DNA from: Novosphingobium rosa NBRC 15208
GTDB taxonomy: Bacteria > Pseudomonadota > Alphaproteobacteria > Sphingomonadales > Sphingomonadaceae
Reading direction: 5' to 3'
DNA length: 64,000 nucleotides
Assembly (NCBI RefSeq): GCF_001598555.1
Contig: NZ_BCZE01000003.1
Location: forward strand, 62,001-126,000
How positions within the stretch are numbered: the stretch's first letter is position 1; each line of letters begins with the position of its first letter. Below are positions 26,379 through 34,047 of the stretch, one piece after another. The position numbers were made by a program, and so were the translations under genes. The notes under the pieces were generated by a model that was given only the letters and a program-made list of their open reading frames with translations, had not been told where the DNA came from and ran no database searches.

Positions 26379-26873
26379 TTACGGCGCGCTCAGATAGTTG
26401 GACCCGCCCGAGGCCAGTCCCAGCGTCGTCCCCTGCTGGAGCAGGCCGAGATCGCCGTTGGCGGGGCCAATGCCCGCAATCGACCCGCCGATGCAGCTGC
26501 GCGCCAGCGTGTTGGCGCGAGCCACCGCCGCGCGGACCGGTGGCGCATTGCGCAACACCGCCTGTTGCAGACGGCTCAGCGCCATCTGGCTGACCGTGCA
26601 GCTGACCTGCGCCTGACTGATCGCCAGCATCAACTGGCCTTCCACCTGTGTCATGGACGCCCTCGGATTGGCCGCAATCGCCGCCAGCAGGCGCGCCAGC
26701 AGAGCATCAGCCTGCGCCTGATCGCTTGAAGTGCCCGCCATGCTCTGGCCGGAGGGCTCTCCGGCCAGCGCCATGCCCGGCGAGCCCACAAGCATGCAGG
26801 CCAAAGCACCTGCCAGAAGGCGCCGCCTTGCCCTTGCTGTCCGGATCATGCCGTTGCCGTCTTGCGTCATCAT
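26379..26873 (-). CDS. Exported protein of unknown function in the polysaccharide operon
   Basis: About 164 residues, not recognised. A clear signal peptide (RRRLLAGALACMLVGSPGMALAG) is followed by a Ser/Gln-rich stretch and a helical region with two cysteines (ISQAQVSCTVSQM and ARSCIGGS) that could form a disulphide in the periplasm. The C-terminus is Gly/Ser/Asn-rich. The start at 26873 is one of two adjacent ATGs; a frame open to 26990 would overlap the upstream Wza gene and lacks signal-like features. It lies between the Wza and beta-barrel genes, which suggests a lineage-specific part of the export complex. Confidence 0.7.
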   Translation of the reverse strand: MMTQDGNGMIRTARARRRLLAGALACMLVGSPGMALAGEPSGQSMAGTSSDQAQADALLARLLAAIAANPRASMTQVEGQLMLAISQAQVSCTVSQMALSRLQQAVLRNAPPVRAAVARANTLARSCIGGSIAGIGPANGDLGLLQQGTTLGLASGGSNYLSAP

Positions 26874-26983
26874 CGCTCTTGTCCATGATTTCCTGGCGAA
26901 GCGTTCCACGGGGGCACGCTCTTCGCAAATGCAGAAAGATCGGCATTGAAGGCATCTGCCATCGCGCAGACCGGAAGGGGGCA

Positions 26984-27592
26984 TCACCAATAGCGCTCGC
27001 CGATGCGGATCGTGTCGCCGGGCATGACCTTGAGGTCGGGGCTCAGCTCCACCCTTTCCGGCTGATCGTCATTGATATGGCGAACGAACACCTTCTTGCG
27101 GTTGGCGCGATAGGTGAAGCCCCCCGCCAGAGCCACGGCGGCATCCACCGTCAAGCCCGTGGAATAGGGATATTCGCCCGCCTTGTTGACCTCGCCCAGA
27201 ATGTAGAAGGGGCGGAAGGTCAGCACATCGATGCTGACGCGCGGCTGCAGCACATAGCGGCCCTTCAACTGATCGGTGATGGCCTGCGCCACCTGATTGA
27301 GCGTCTTGCCCCGCGCGGTCACATCGCCAATCAGCGGCAGGGACAAAGCCCCCGCGGTGTTGACGAAGAACTCGCCCGACAGGCTCGGCTCATTGAAGAC
27401 GATGATCCGCACCTTGTCGGCCGCGCCGAGCTGATAGTCGCTCTCCACCGCCGCCGGGGCGGTATCGGGCGCGGCAATCGGCGCCTGAGGCGCCGATTGC
27501 GCCCAACTCGCGGCCGGCAAGGCCAGCAGCAAACAGGCTGCTCCCAAAAGCGCGGCACTCAAGCCTTTATCAATCTTCTTGCTGTAGGGCAT
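26984..27592 (-). CDS. Wza/GumB-type polysaccharide export protein
   Basis: About 202 residues: signal peptide (AALLGAACLLLALPAASWAQ), a poly-export domain beginning YQLGAADKVRIIVFNEP with the LPLIGDV segment, and one SLBB domain (FYILGEVNKAGEYPYSTGL). The protein ends in GDTIRIGERYW. The short GumB-like form lacks the C-terminal outer-membrane helix of E. coli Wza, so the beta-barrel protein encoded next to it may complete the pore (inference). The ATG at 27592 (MPYSKK) starts directly before the signal peptide; the frame is open to 27640. First gene of the leftward export operon. Confidence 0.92.
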   Translation of the reverse strand: MPYSKKIDKGLSAALLGAACLLLALPAASWAQSAPQAPIAAPDTAPAAVESDYQLGAADKVRIIVFNEPSLSGEFFVNTAGALSLPLIGDVTARGKTLNQVAQAITDQLKGRYVLQPRVSIDVLTFRPFYILGEVNKAGEYPYSTGLTVDAAVALAGGFTYRANRKKVFVRHINDDQPERVELSPDLKVMPGDTIRIGERYW

Positions 27593-27733
27593 GGCCACAA
27601 GTTCCCGTGCCTGCGCGCTCTGGCCAACGCGACTGAACATGACGTCTCATGGCTAAACACGCTTTCGGGCGGACCCTAATGTTTGTGCAACCAGTCTGGA
27701 GCCAATCCGGACAAGCAAGGATCAGCCTTTCCC

Positions 27734-27907
27734 ATGTCCTTCGTGTCTTCGCCCCCTCCCTGCGCTCTCACATCGGAGCCGTTGTCTGGCGGGGCGGACG
27801 ACCTCTGGCCGCGCGCGGTGCGTCTGGGCACGATTGGCGTGCTGTCCCTGGCCAGCTGGGGCCTGCTGTTGGGGTTGGGTTACGGCCTGCGTAATGTTCT
27901 TGGCTGA
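27734..27907 (+). CDS. Possible small membrane protein
   Basis: A 57-residue frame (MSFVSSPPPCAL..) with a Pro/Ser-rich start and one hydrophobic helix near the C-terminus (LGTIGVLSLASWGLLLGLGYG). It is oriented with the downstream BTLCP gene. Its codon third positions look GC-rich like those of real genes, and the hydrophobic segment is convincing, but the ribosome site is weak (AAGGA 12 bases upstream). It sits in the divergent gap between the two polysaccharide operons. It could be non-coding. Confidence 0.4.
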   Translation: MSFVSSPPPCALTSEPLSGGADDLWPRAVRLGTIGVLSLASWGLLLGLGYGLRNVLG

Positions 27908-27998
27908 GACCCACGCATTGTCCTCGGGTCTTTGAGCGCTCCTTTGTTCACCATGATCGCAAACCGGACGCCAAGCCGCTCTTGCTAGACAGGGCGCC

Positions 27999-28835
27999 AT
28001 GCGCAAGACCGGTTTGACATTGCTGATGGCTGTGGCCACCGCCTGCGCCGCGCAACCGGCCCAGGCGCGCGAGGTCGATCTGCGCGCCCAGGCGCGCGAC
28101 GCCGATCTGCGCGCCCAGGCGCGCGGGGCCGACACACGTTTCCTCCATTTCGGCGCCGAGACCGAGCCGCCGCGCGGCTACACCGCAATGTGCCAGACCC
28201 AGCCGGATCTGTGCCGCCTTCCCACCGAAGAAAAGCCGGAAGCCCCCGGTGGAGACGGTTGCGCCGATTTCGCCTGCCTGATGACGCCGCTCCCCTCGCC
28301 CACGATGTTTCGCATCGAGGTCACATCACAAGCGAAGATGCAGCCCCCGCCGCCAGCCATCCGGCCCGCCGCGCTGGTTCAGGTGATCCCGCTGTTCCGC
28401 GCCATGCCATCGGTTCGGATGATGCCGTCGGCTCCGATGCTGACGGACGATCATCTCTGGCTTGAGCGGATCGCCCGGATCAACGCCCATGTGAATCGCC
28501 ATGTCAAACAGGTGGAGGATCTGCAAAGCTACGGCAGCGACGATGTCTGGCGCCCCGCCGGAACCGGCCCCGGCGCCACCGGCGATTGCGAGGATCTGGC
28601 GCTGGAAAAGCGTCAGGAGCTGATCGCGGCAGGCTTCCCCGCCAGCCGCCTGTTCATCGCCATCGCCTTCCGCCAGGAGACCGGCCTGCATGCGGTGCTG
28701 GTCGCCCGGCTGGCTGACGGAGACCGCGTGCTCGACAGCGGCAACGCCTTCGTGCGGCCCGTGGCCCAGACCGGCTACGCCTGGCTCAGCCTGCAACGCC
28801 CCGAAACGCCGGACCGCTGGTTCTACCCCGCCTGA
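27999..28835 (+). CDS. Transglutaminase-like cysteine peptidase (BTLCP family)
   Basis: 278 residues with a signal peptide (TLLMAVATACAAQPAQA). A tandem nine-residue repeat follows (QAREVDLRA, QARDADLRA, QARGADTRF), then a variable Pro/Met-rich region and a C-terminal BTLCP domain. The catalytic triad is visible: Cys in TGDCEDLALEK, His in TGLHAVLVA and Asp in DRVLDSGNAF, with the closing PDRWFYP. BTLCP proteins are periplasmic and are often encoded with adhesin/secretion or polysaccharide genes; LapG, a c-di-GMP-controlled protease, is a relative. Here it leads the rightward glycosyltransferase operon. Confidence 0.88.
   Translation: MRKTGLTLLMAVATACAAQPAQAREVDLRAQARDADLRAQARGADTRFLHFGAETEPPRGYTAMCQTQPDLCRLPTEEKPEAPGGDGCADFACLMTPLPSPTMFRIEVTSQAKMQPPPPAIRPAALVQVIPLFRAMPSVRMMPSAPMLTDDHLWLERIARINAHVNRHVKQVEDLQSYGSDDVWRPAGTGPGATGDCEDLALEKRQELIAAGFPASRLFIAIAFRQETGLHAVLVARLADGDRVLDSGNAFVRPVAQTGYAWLSLQRPETPDRWFYPA
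28061..28140 (+). repeat. 27-bp in-frame tandem repeat in the BTLCP gene
   Basis: Three units with a 27-base period encode nine-residue repeats of the form QAR-x-x-DLRA. The 22-base core GATCTGCGCGCCCAGGCGCG plus CG is identical at 28077-28098 and 28104-28125. It lies just after the predicted signal cleavage site; copy-number change would be in frame. Confidence 0.7.
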
Positions 28836-28943
28836 CAGCACCGACTTCGGGGTCATTGGCTCCATTCCCGATCCGTCACCCCACACGCTAACGCGCTGAT
28901 CCGCCTAGACTGCTGCTCGACAGCAACAGGCAGGATCAACCCC

Positions 28944-30092
28944 ATGCGAGTGGCCATCATCCATTACTGGCTGGTGCAGATGCGCGGCGGCGAACGCGTG
29001 CTGGAGCATCTGTGCGACATGTATCCGGATGCCGACATCTTCACCCATGTCGTCAACCGGGCGAAACTCAGTCCCAAACTGGCCGCGCGGACCATCCACA
29101 CCAGCTGGATCAGCCGGCTTCCTTTCGCCACGCGCCATTACCAGAAATACCTGCCGCTGATGCCCGCCGCGCTTGAGGCGCTGGACCTCTCCGCCTATGA
29201 TCTGGTGATCAGTTGCGAGGCCGGGCCCGCCAAGGGCATCATCACGCGGCCCGATGCGGTTCATGTCACCTATTGCCACTCGCCGATGCGCTATATCTGG
29301 GACCAGTATCACCAGTATCGGCGCGAAAGCGGCATGGGCGCGCGGCTGATGATGCCTCTATTCGCTCCGCGCCTGCGCCAGTGGGATATGGCCAGCGCGG
29401 CCCGTTCCGACCGGATTCTCGCCAATTCCGCCTATGTCGCGGCGCGCGTGCGCAAGTTTTGGGGGCGGGAGGCGCAGGTGGTGCATCCGCCGGTCGAGAC
29501 CTCGCTGTTCGCCCCGGCCGACGATGTGAGCGACGAATACCTGTGGGCCGGGCAACTGATCCCCTACAAGCTGCCCGATGTGGCGGTGGCGGCCTTCACC
29601 GCCTCGGGCCGCAGGCTGCATGTGGTGGGCGCAGGGCCGATGTTGCCGCGCCTCAAATCCATGGCCGGGCCAAGCATCCGCTTTAGCGAAAGGCTGGATT
29701 TCAAGGCGTTGAGGCAAGCCTATGCCACATGCAAGGCGCTGGTCTTCACCTCTGAAGAGGATTTCGGGATGATCCCGGTGGAGGTGATGGCCAGCGGTCG
29801 CCCGGTGATCGCCTATGGACGGGGCGGCGCGCTGGAATCGGTGGTCGCTGGCCGCACCGGGCTGTTCTACCACGGCAGCAGCCGCGATGACCTACTCGAT
29901 GCACTGGACCGGTTCGAGGACTGGTTGCCCGGCTTCGAGCCACGCGATGCCATGTCACGCGCGGCAGACTTTGCCCCCGCGCGGTTCCGTGCCGCGATCG
30001 CCGGCCATATCGATGCCGCGCTGACGAAGCATGGCGCGCAACAGGCGCCATGGCCGGTGTCGGCGCCGCAAGACCAGCCTGCGCTGGCCTGA
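28944..30092 (+). CDS. Glycosyltransferase family 4 protein
   Basis: 382 residues with a GT-B fold. The N-terminus AIIHYWLVQMRGGERVLEHL is the usual glycine-rich acceptor-domain start, and HVTYCHSPMRYIWDQYH is shared by many polysaccharide GT4 enzymes. The C-terminal donor domain carries the E-x7-E motif (EEDFGMIPVE) and SGRPVIAYGRGGALESV. It adds a sugar from a nucleotide donor to the lipid-linked repeat unit; donor and linkage cannot be predicted. It starts 108 bases after the BTLCP gene and is followed by two more glycosyltransferases and the flippase on the same strand. Confidence 0.9.
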   Translation: MRVAIIHYWLVQMRGGERVLEHLCDMYPDADIFTHVVNRAKLSPKLAARTIHTSWISRLPFATRHYQKYLPLMPAALEALDLSAYDLVISCEAGPAKGIITRPDAVHVTYCHSPMRYIWDQYHQYRRESGMGARLMMPLFAPRLRQWDMASAARSDRILANSAYVAARVRKFWGREAQVVHPPVETSLFAPADDVSDEYLWAGQLIPYKLPDVAVAAFTASGRRLHVVGAGPMLPRLKSMAGPSIRFSERLDFKALRQAYATCKALVFTSEEDFGMIPVEVMASGRPVIAYGRGGALESVVAGRTGLFYHGSSRDDLLDALDRFEDWLPGFEPRDAMSRAADFAPARFRAAIAGHIDAALTKHGAQQAPWPVSAPQDQPALA

Positions 30093-30190
30093 ACGCGGGC
30101 CAATGGGCCCAGAACGGATATGTCCCCGTTTCCCGCCGAAGACCGGGCTCGACATAATCCGGCCTGTCACCCTCACCGGATGGGATCGCC

Positions 30191-31096
30191 ATGACCAAAC
30201 CTGCCCCCAAGATCGTTCCCAAAATCGCTGTCGTCATCGCCAGCAAGGGCCGCCCGGAAGAACTGGGCCTGTGGACCGCCCATATGCGCCGCCAGAGCCG
30301 CCAGCCGGACCTGCTGCTCTGGGCCGTAACCGGAGAGGCCGATCTGCCCCAGGGCCTGAGTGAAAGCGATGGCCCGATGGTGTGCATCTCCGCCCCGGGC
30401 CTCTGCGCCCAGCGCAATGCCGCCCTGCGCGCCCTGCCCGCCGACATCGACCTCATCGCCTTTTTCGACGATGATTACGTGCCCTCCTCCCACTGTCTGG
30501 CCGGCGTTCTGGCCTTTTTCGCCTCCACGCCCGGCATTGTCGGCGCCAGCGGGCGGCTGCTGGCCGATGGCATCAACTCACGCGGGATCAGCATCGAAGA
30601 GGGACTGGCCATGGTGCAGGCGCATGATCTGGCCATCGGCGCCAAAGTGGACATGTCCACCCGCCCCATCGTCGGGCTCTATGGCTGCAACATGGTCTTT
30701 CGCCGCGCCGCGATCGAGGGCGAATGGTTCGATGAAAACCTGCCGCTTTACGGCTGGCAGGAGGATGTCGATTTCGCCCGAAGGATCGAACGACACGGCA
30801 AGCTCTGCGGCACCAATGCCTTTATCGGCGTGCATCTGGGCAGCCGGCGCGGGCGGGTGAATGAATGCCGCCTCGGCTATTCGCAGGTGTCCAACATGCT
30901 TTACCTGATCCGCAAGGGCAGCATGCCGGCGCATTACGGGCTCAAGCGGATGGTCTTCAACATGATGGCCAATCACGCCCGCGCCTTCTTCGCCGAGCCA
31001 TGGATCGACCGCATCGGGCGCGCCAAGGGCAACTGGCTGGCGCTGGCCGATTTACTCCGGGGCCGCATCACCCCCCAACGCGTGCTGGAGCTGTAA
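30191..31096 (+). CDS. Glycosyltransferase family 2 protein
   Basis: 301 residues with a GT-A fold: IAVVIASKGRPEELG at the N-terminus, the metal-binding FFDDDYVPS (Asp cluster near residue 95) and the acceptor motif LYGWQEDVDFARRI (Glu-Asp near residue 200). It is inverting by family and probably acts on the lipid-linked repeat unit at the inner face of the membrane. It lies in the rightward operon, 98 bases after the previous glycosyltransferase and 62 bases before the next. The substrate is unknown. Confidence 0.88.
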   Translation: MTKPAPKIVPKIAVVIASKGRPEELGLWTAHMRRQSRQPDLLLWAVTGEADLPQGLSESDGPMVCISAPGLCAQRNAALRALPADIDLIAFFDDDYVPSSHCLAGVLAFFASTPGIVGASGRLLADGINSRGISIEEGLAMVQAHDLAIGAKVDMSTRPIVGLYGCNMVFRRAAIEGEWFDENLPLYGWQEDVDFARRIERHGKLCGTNAFIGVHLGSRRGRVNECRLGYSQVSNMLYLIRKGSMPAHYGLKRMVFNMMANHARAFFAEPWIDRIGRAKGNWLALADLLRGRITPQRVLEL

Positions 31097-31158
31097 CCCA
31101 TGCGCGCCGGGCCTCCCCCCACCCAGCCGCGAAACCTGCCGTTCCGGAGGATCATTCC

Positions 31159-32292
31159 ATGCTGATCATCAACGGCAAATTCCTTTCCACCAAGGGCACC
31201 GGCGTTTCGCGCGTCGCCTTCGAACTGCTGACCCAACTGGGCAAGCATGAGGAGGAACTGACGCATCTCTTCGGCGGCCCGCCCATCATTCTGGCCCCGC
31301 GCGGCGCCAAGGGCGTGGGCCGGGATCTGCCCTTCCCCCTGCACAACCGCAGCCTGCTCACCTGGCAGTTCTGGGAGCAGCTTGAACTGCCGATCCGGGC
31401 CCGGCGCGGCGTGCTGCTCAGCCTGTGCAACCTCTCGCCCATCGTCCATGGCCGTACGGTGACGATGGTGCATGATGCGCAGACCTTCTCCAGCCCGAAA
31501 TCCTATGATTTCGCCTTTCGCAATTTCTACCAGTTCATGCTGCCGATCATTGGCAAGCGCTCGCTGCGCATCCTGACCGTCTCCGACTATTCCGCCGGCC
31601 AGCTTGAGCATTATGGCATCGCCCCGCGCGGCAAGATCGAGGTCATCCATAATGGCGCCGACCATTCCGACATGGCCGAAGCCGCCAGTGACGCCTCGCA
31701 GCGGCTGGGCCTGACCCCGCGCCGCTATGTGCTGGCGCTGGCCTCGCCGCAGGTTCACAAGAACATCGGCGTGCTGCTGCGCGCCTTTGCCGATCCCGCC
31801 ATGCGCGATCTCAAGCTGGTGCTGTTCGGCCATGGCCATGCCGAGGCCTTCATCGAACAAGGCTACACGGTGGCCGACAATGTGATGTTCTGCGGGCGGA
31901 TCGACGATGCCACGCTGGCTGGTCTGATGCAGCAATCCTTGTGCTTCGCCATGCCCTCGCGCACCGAAGGCTTCGGCCTGCCCCCGCTGGAGGCCATGCT
32001 GCGCGGTACGCCCGCGATCATCGCCCCTTGCGGCGCCCTGCCCGAGGTCTGCGCCGACAGCGCCCTGCGCGCCGGCGTGGACCGCCCCGAGGAATGGCGC
32101 GCAGCCATCCGCCGCCTGGCGGATCTGCCTGTTGAGCATGAAAAATGGGCTGCCTCCGGGCTGAAACAGGCCCGCCGCATGAGCTGGAACAACGCCTGCG
32201 ACAGGCTGATGATCACACTGAGACAGATCGCCACAGAACTCTACGCGCGGCCAACCGGCAGGATGACCATGCAGCCATCGAGGTCTGCATGA
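31159..32292 (+). CDS. Glycosyltransferase family 1/4 protein
   Basis: 377 residues, GT-B fold. The start is fixed by a perfect GGAGG at 31146-31150, eight bases ahead of the ATG; the frame remains open 98 codons further upstream but overlaps the preceding gene. The N-terminus INGKFLSTKGTGVSRVAFEL and MVHDAQTFSSPKSYDF resemble mannosyltransferases of exopolysaccharide clusters. The donor domain shows HKNIGVLLRAF, LVLFGHGHAEAF and the E-x7-E motif SRTEGFGLPPLEAMLRG. The 3' end overlaps the flippase start by four bases (ATGA). Confidence 0.9.
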   Translation: MLIINGKFLSTKGTGVSRVAFELLTQLGKHEEELTHLFGGPPIILAPRGAKGVGRDLPFPLHNRSLLTWQFWEQLELPIRARRGVLLSLCNLSPIVHGRTVTMVHDAQTFSSPKSYDFAFRNFYQFMLPIIGKRSLRILTVSDYSAGQLEHYGIAPRGKIEVIHNGADHSDMAEAASDASQRLGLTPRRYVLALASPQVHKNIGVLLRAFADPAMRDLKLVLFGHGHAEAFIEQGYTVADNVMFCGRIDDATLAGLMQQSLCFAMPSRTEGFGLPPLEAMLRGTPAIIAPCGALPEVCADSALRAGVDRPEEWRAAIRRLADLPVEHEKWAASGLKQARRMSWNNACDRLMITLRQIATELYARPTGRMTMQPSRSA

Positions 32293-33833
32293 CTGAGGCC
32301 ACCATCAGCGGCGCGAAGATCAACGGGCTGGAGATGAACGGGTTGGCCCGGCGCACCGCGCTGGGGGCAGGTCTGCTGATCCTTTCGCGGCTGGGGGCCA
32401 AGCTGATCGATCTGATCACGCTGATCGCCCTGACCCATCTGCTGACGCCCGAGGATTTCGGGCTGGTCGCCATCGCCATGACTCTGGTGCAAATCTGCGA
32501 GGCGATCTTCGAACTGCCGGTGGCGCAGGTGCTGGTCCGCGCCGATGAGGTCACCCAGCCGCTGCTGCATACCGCGATGACGTTGGGCGCCCTGCGCGGG
32601 CTGGTGTTGGGGGTGTGCCTTGCCTTGTCGGCATGGCCTTTCGCCATGCTCTATGGCGACGCGCGGATCGCCCCGCTGATCTGCTTTCTGGCGCTGGCGC
32701 CGATCCTGCGCGGCTTGGCCAGCCCGGCGATGGTGCATTTCACGCGGCGTATGGATTTCCGCCCCGATGTCAGCGGCGAGATCATCGGCAAGGCGCTGGC
32801 GCTGCTGGTGGCGGCAGGCGTGGCTCTGGCGACGCATTCCTATTGGGCCATCGCCACCGCTTCGGTGGCATCGCCGCTGTTTCTGGCGGTGATCTCCTAT
32901 CTCTGGGCGCCGATGCGGCCCGGGCTGCGGCTGGCGGACTGGCGGATGTTCGCCCGTTTCCTCAGCTGGACATCGGCGGCGCAATTGTTCAGCGCGCTCA
33001 ACTGGCAGGCCGACCGCCTGATCCTCGCCCGCTTTATCCCTCGCGCCGCTCTGGGCCTGTTCAGCATGGCCAGCGATCTGGCCGCCCTGCCCGATCAGGC
33101 CCTGCTCAAGCCGACGATGCGCACCTTCCTGCCCGCCCTCTCACAAAAGAAGGACGACCCAGAGGCGCTGACCGAGGCTTACCTCTCGCTCACCTGCTGC
33201 GTCTTCGCCATGGTCGCGCCGGTGGTGGTGGCGCTCAGCCTGCTGGCCGAGCCGATCGTGCGGCTGGTGCTGGGCGCCAGATGGCTGGGCGTGGCGCCCT
33301 GCCTGTCGATGCTGGCGCCGGTGCTGCTGCTGTTCACCATCTACAATCCGCTCAGCGCCCTGGCGATAGCCGTGGGCAAGCCGGAAGCCAGCCTGCGCCT
33401 CACGCTGGTCGAGTTTCTGGTGCGCATCCCGCTGACCTTGCTCGCCGCATGGTGCTGGGGGCTGACCGGCGCCATCGCGGTGCGGGCTGTCGTGGGGGCC
33501 ATCGCTCTGGGTAATGCGCTGATCCTGCTGCGCGCGCTGATCGGTCTGCATCCGGCACGGGTGCTGGTCGCCCTGGCCCGCCCCATGGCGGCCGCTTGCG
33601 CCATGGCCATGCTGCTGTTGATCGCCCGCCCATGGCTCGGAGGATTGGGGCCCTGGCCGCTGGGAGCTGGACTGCTGCTCTGCGGCGGCGCGGGGATGGC
33701 CTTCTACGGTCTGGCGCTGACGGGCCTGTGGCACGGCGCAGGCTGCCCCACCGGCGGGGAGGCCCGGCTGATCGCCATGGGCTCAACCGCCTGCCGCAAG
33801 CTCATGCAACGCGGTGCGGCAGCGATGGCCTGA
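32289..33833 (+). CDS. Oligosaccharide flippase (Wzx-like, MOP superfamily)
   Basis: 514 residues with about 12-14 membrane helices. The N-terminal segment RRTALGAGLLILSRLGAKLIDL and LTHLLTPEDFGLVAIAMTL match the polysaccharide transport/Wzx family. It would flip undecaprenyl-linked repeat units to the periplasmic face for the polymerase at 20877. The true start is the ATG overlapping the upstream stop (ATGA); an apparent longer frame to 32145 lies inside the previous gene. It is the last gene of the rightward polysaccharide operon, and its loss would be expected to block export. Confidence 0.9.
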   Translation: MTEATISGAKINGLEMNGLARRTALGAGLLILSRLGAKLIDLITLIALTHLLTPEDFGLVAIAMTLVQICEAIFELPVAQVLVRADEVTQPLLHTAMTLGALRGLVLGVCLALSAWPFAMLYGDARIAPLICFLALAPILRGLASPAMVHFTRRMDFRPDVSGEIIGKALALLVAAGVALATHSYWAIATASVASPLFLAVISYLWAPMRPGLRLADWRMFARFLSWTSAAQLFSALNWQADRLILARFIPRAALGLFSMASDLAALPDQALLKPTMRTFLPALSQKKDDPEALTEAYLSLTCCVFAMVAPVVVALSLLAEPIVRLVLGARWLGVAPCLSMLAPVLLLFTIYNPLSALAIAVGKPEASLRLTLVEFLVRIPLTLLAAWCWGLTGAIAVRAVVGAIALGNALILLRALIGLHPARVLVALARPMAAACAMAMLLLIARPWLGGLGPWPLGAGLLLCGGAGMAFYGLALTGLWHGAGCPTGGEARLIAMGSTACRKLMQRGAAAMA

Positions 33834-33904
33834 TCCCGCATCCGCATCCTTCCCGATCCCCGGCGCAAGGCTGCGTTAGTCTTTCTTGCCGATCCTGAAA
33901 GACC

Positions 33905-33942
33905 AGCCCTGTTGCAATGCGTGCCACGCCACAGGGCTTTGC
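33905..33942 (+). terminator. Candidate terminator after the flippase gene
   Basis: Inverted repeat AGCCCTGT (33905-33912) / ACAGGGCT (33931-33938) followed by a short TT. The loop holds a second small inverted repeat (GCGTG/CACGC). The T-tract is weak, so the call is tentative; it fits the end of the rightward operon. Confidence 0.4.
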
Positions 33943-34047
33943 TAAAGAGCCATGGTTTATGCCCATAGGTCTGATGAACCGGACGAACAGCGCATACCAC
34001 TCGGCGCCCTGGCCAGCGCCTCTTTCGTCCTGCGCCAGCAGGCTGGA

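Noticed and set aside
31097..31158. Extension of the third glycosyltransferase gene into the upstream gene
   Set aside because: A perfect GGAGG eight bases before the ATG at 31159 and the family-like N-terminus fix the start.
33952..34047. Longer N-terminus for the GGDEF-EAL protein
   Set aside because: The extra 32 residues are hydrophilic and precede the membrane helix without a family match; the ATG at 34048 is adequate, though the longer form cannot be excluded.
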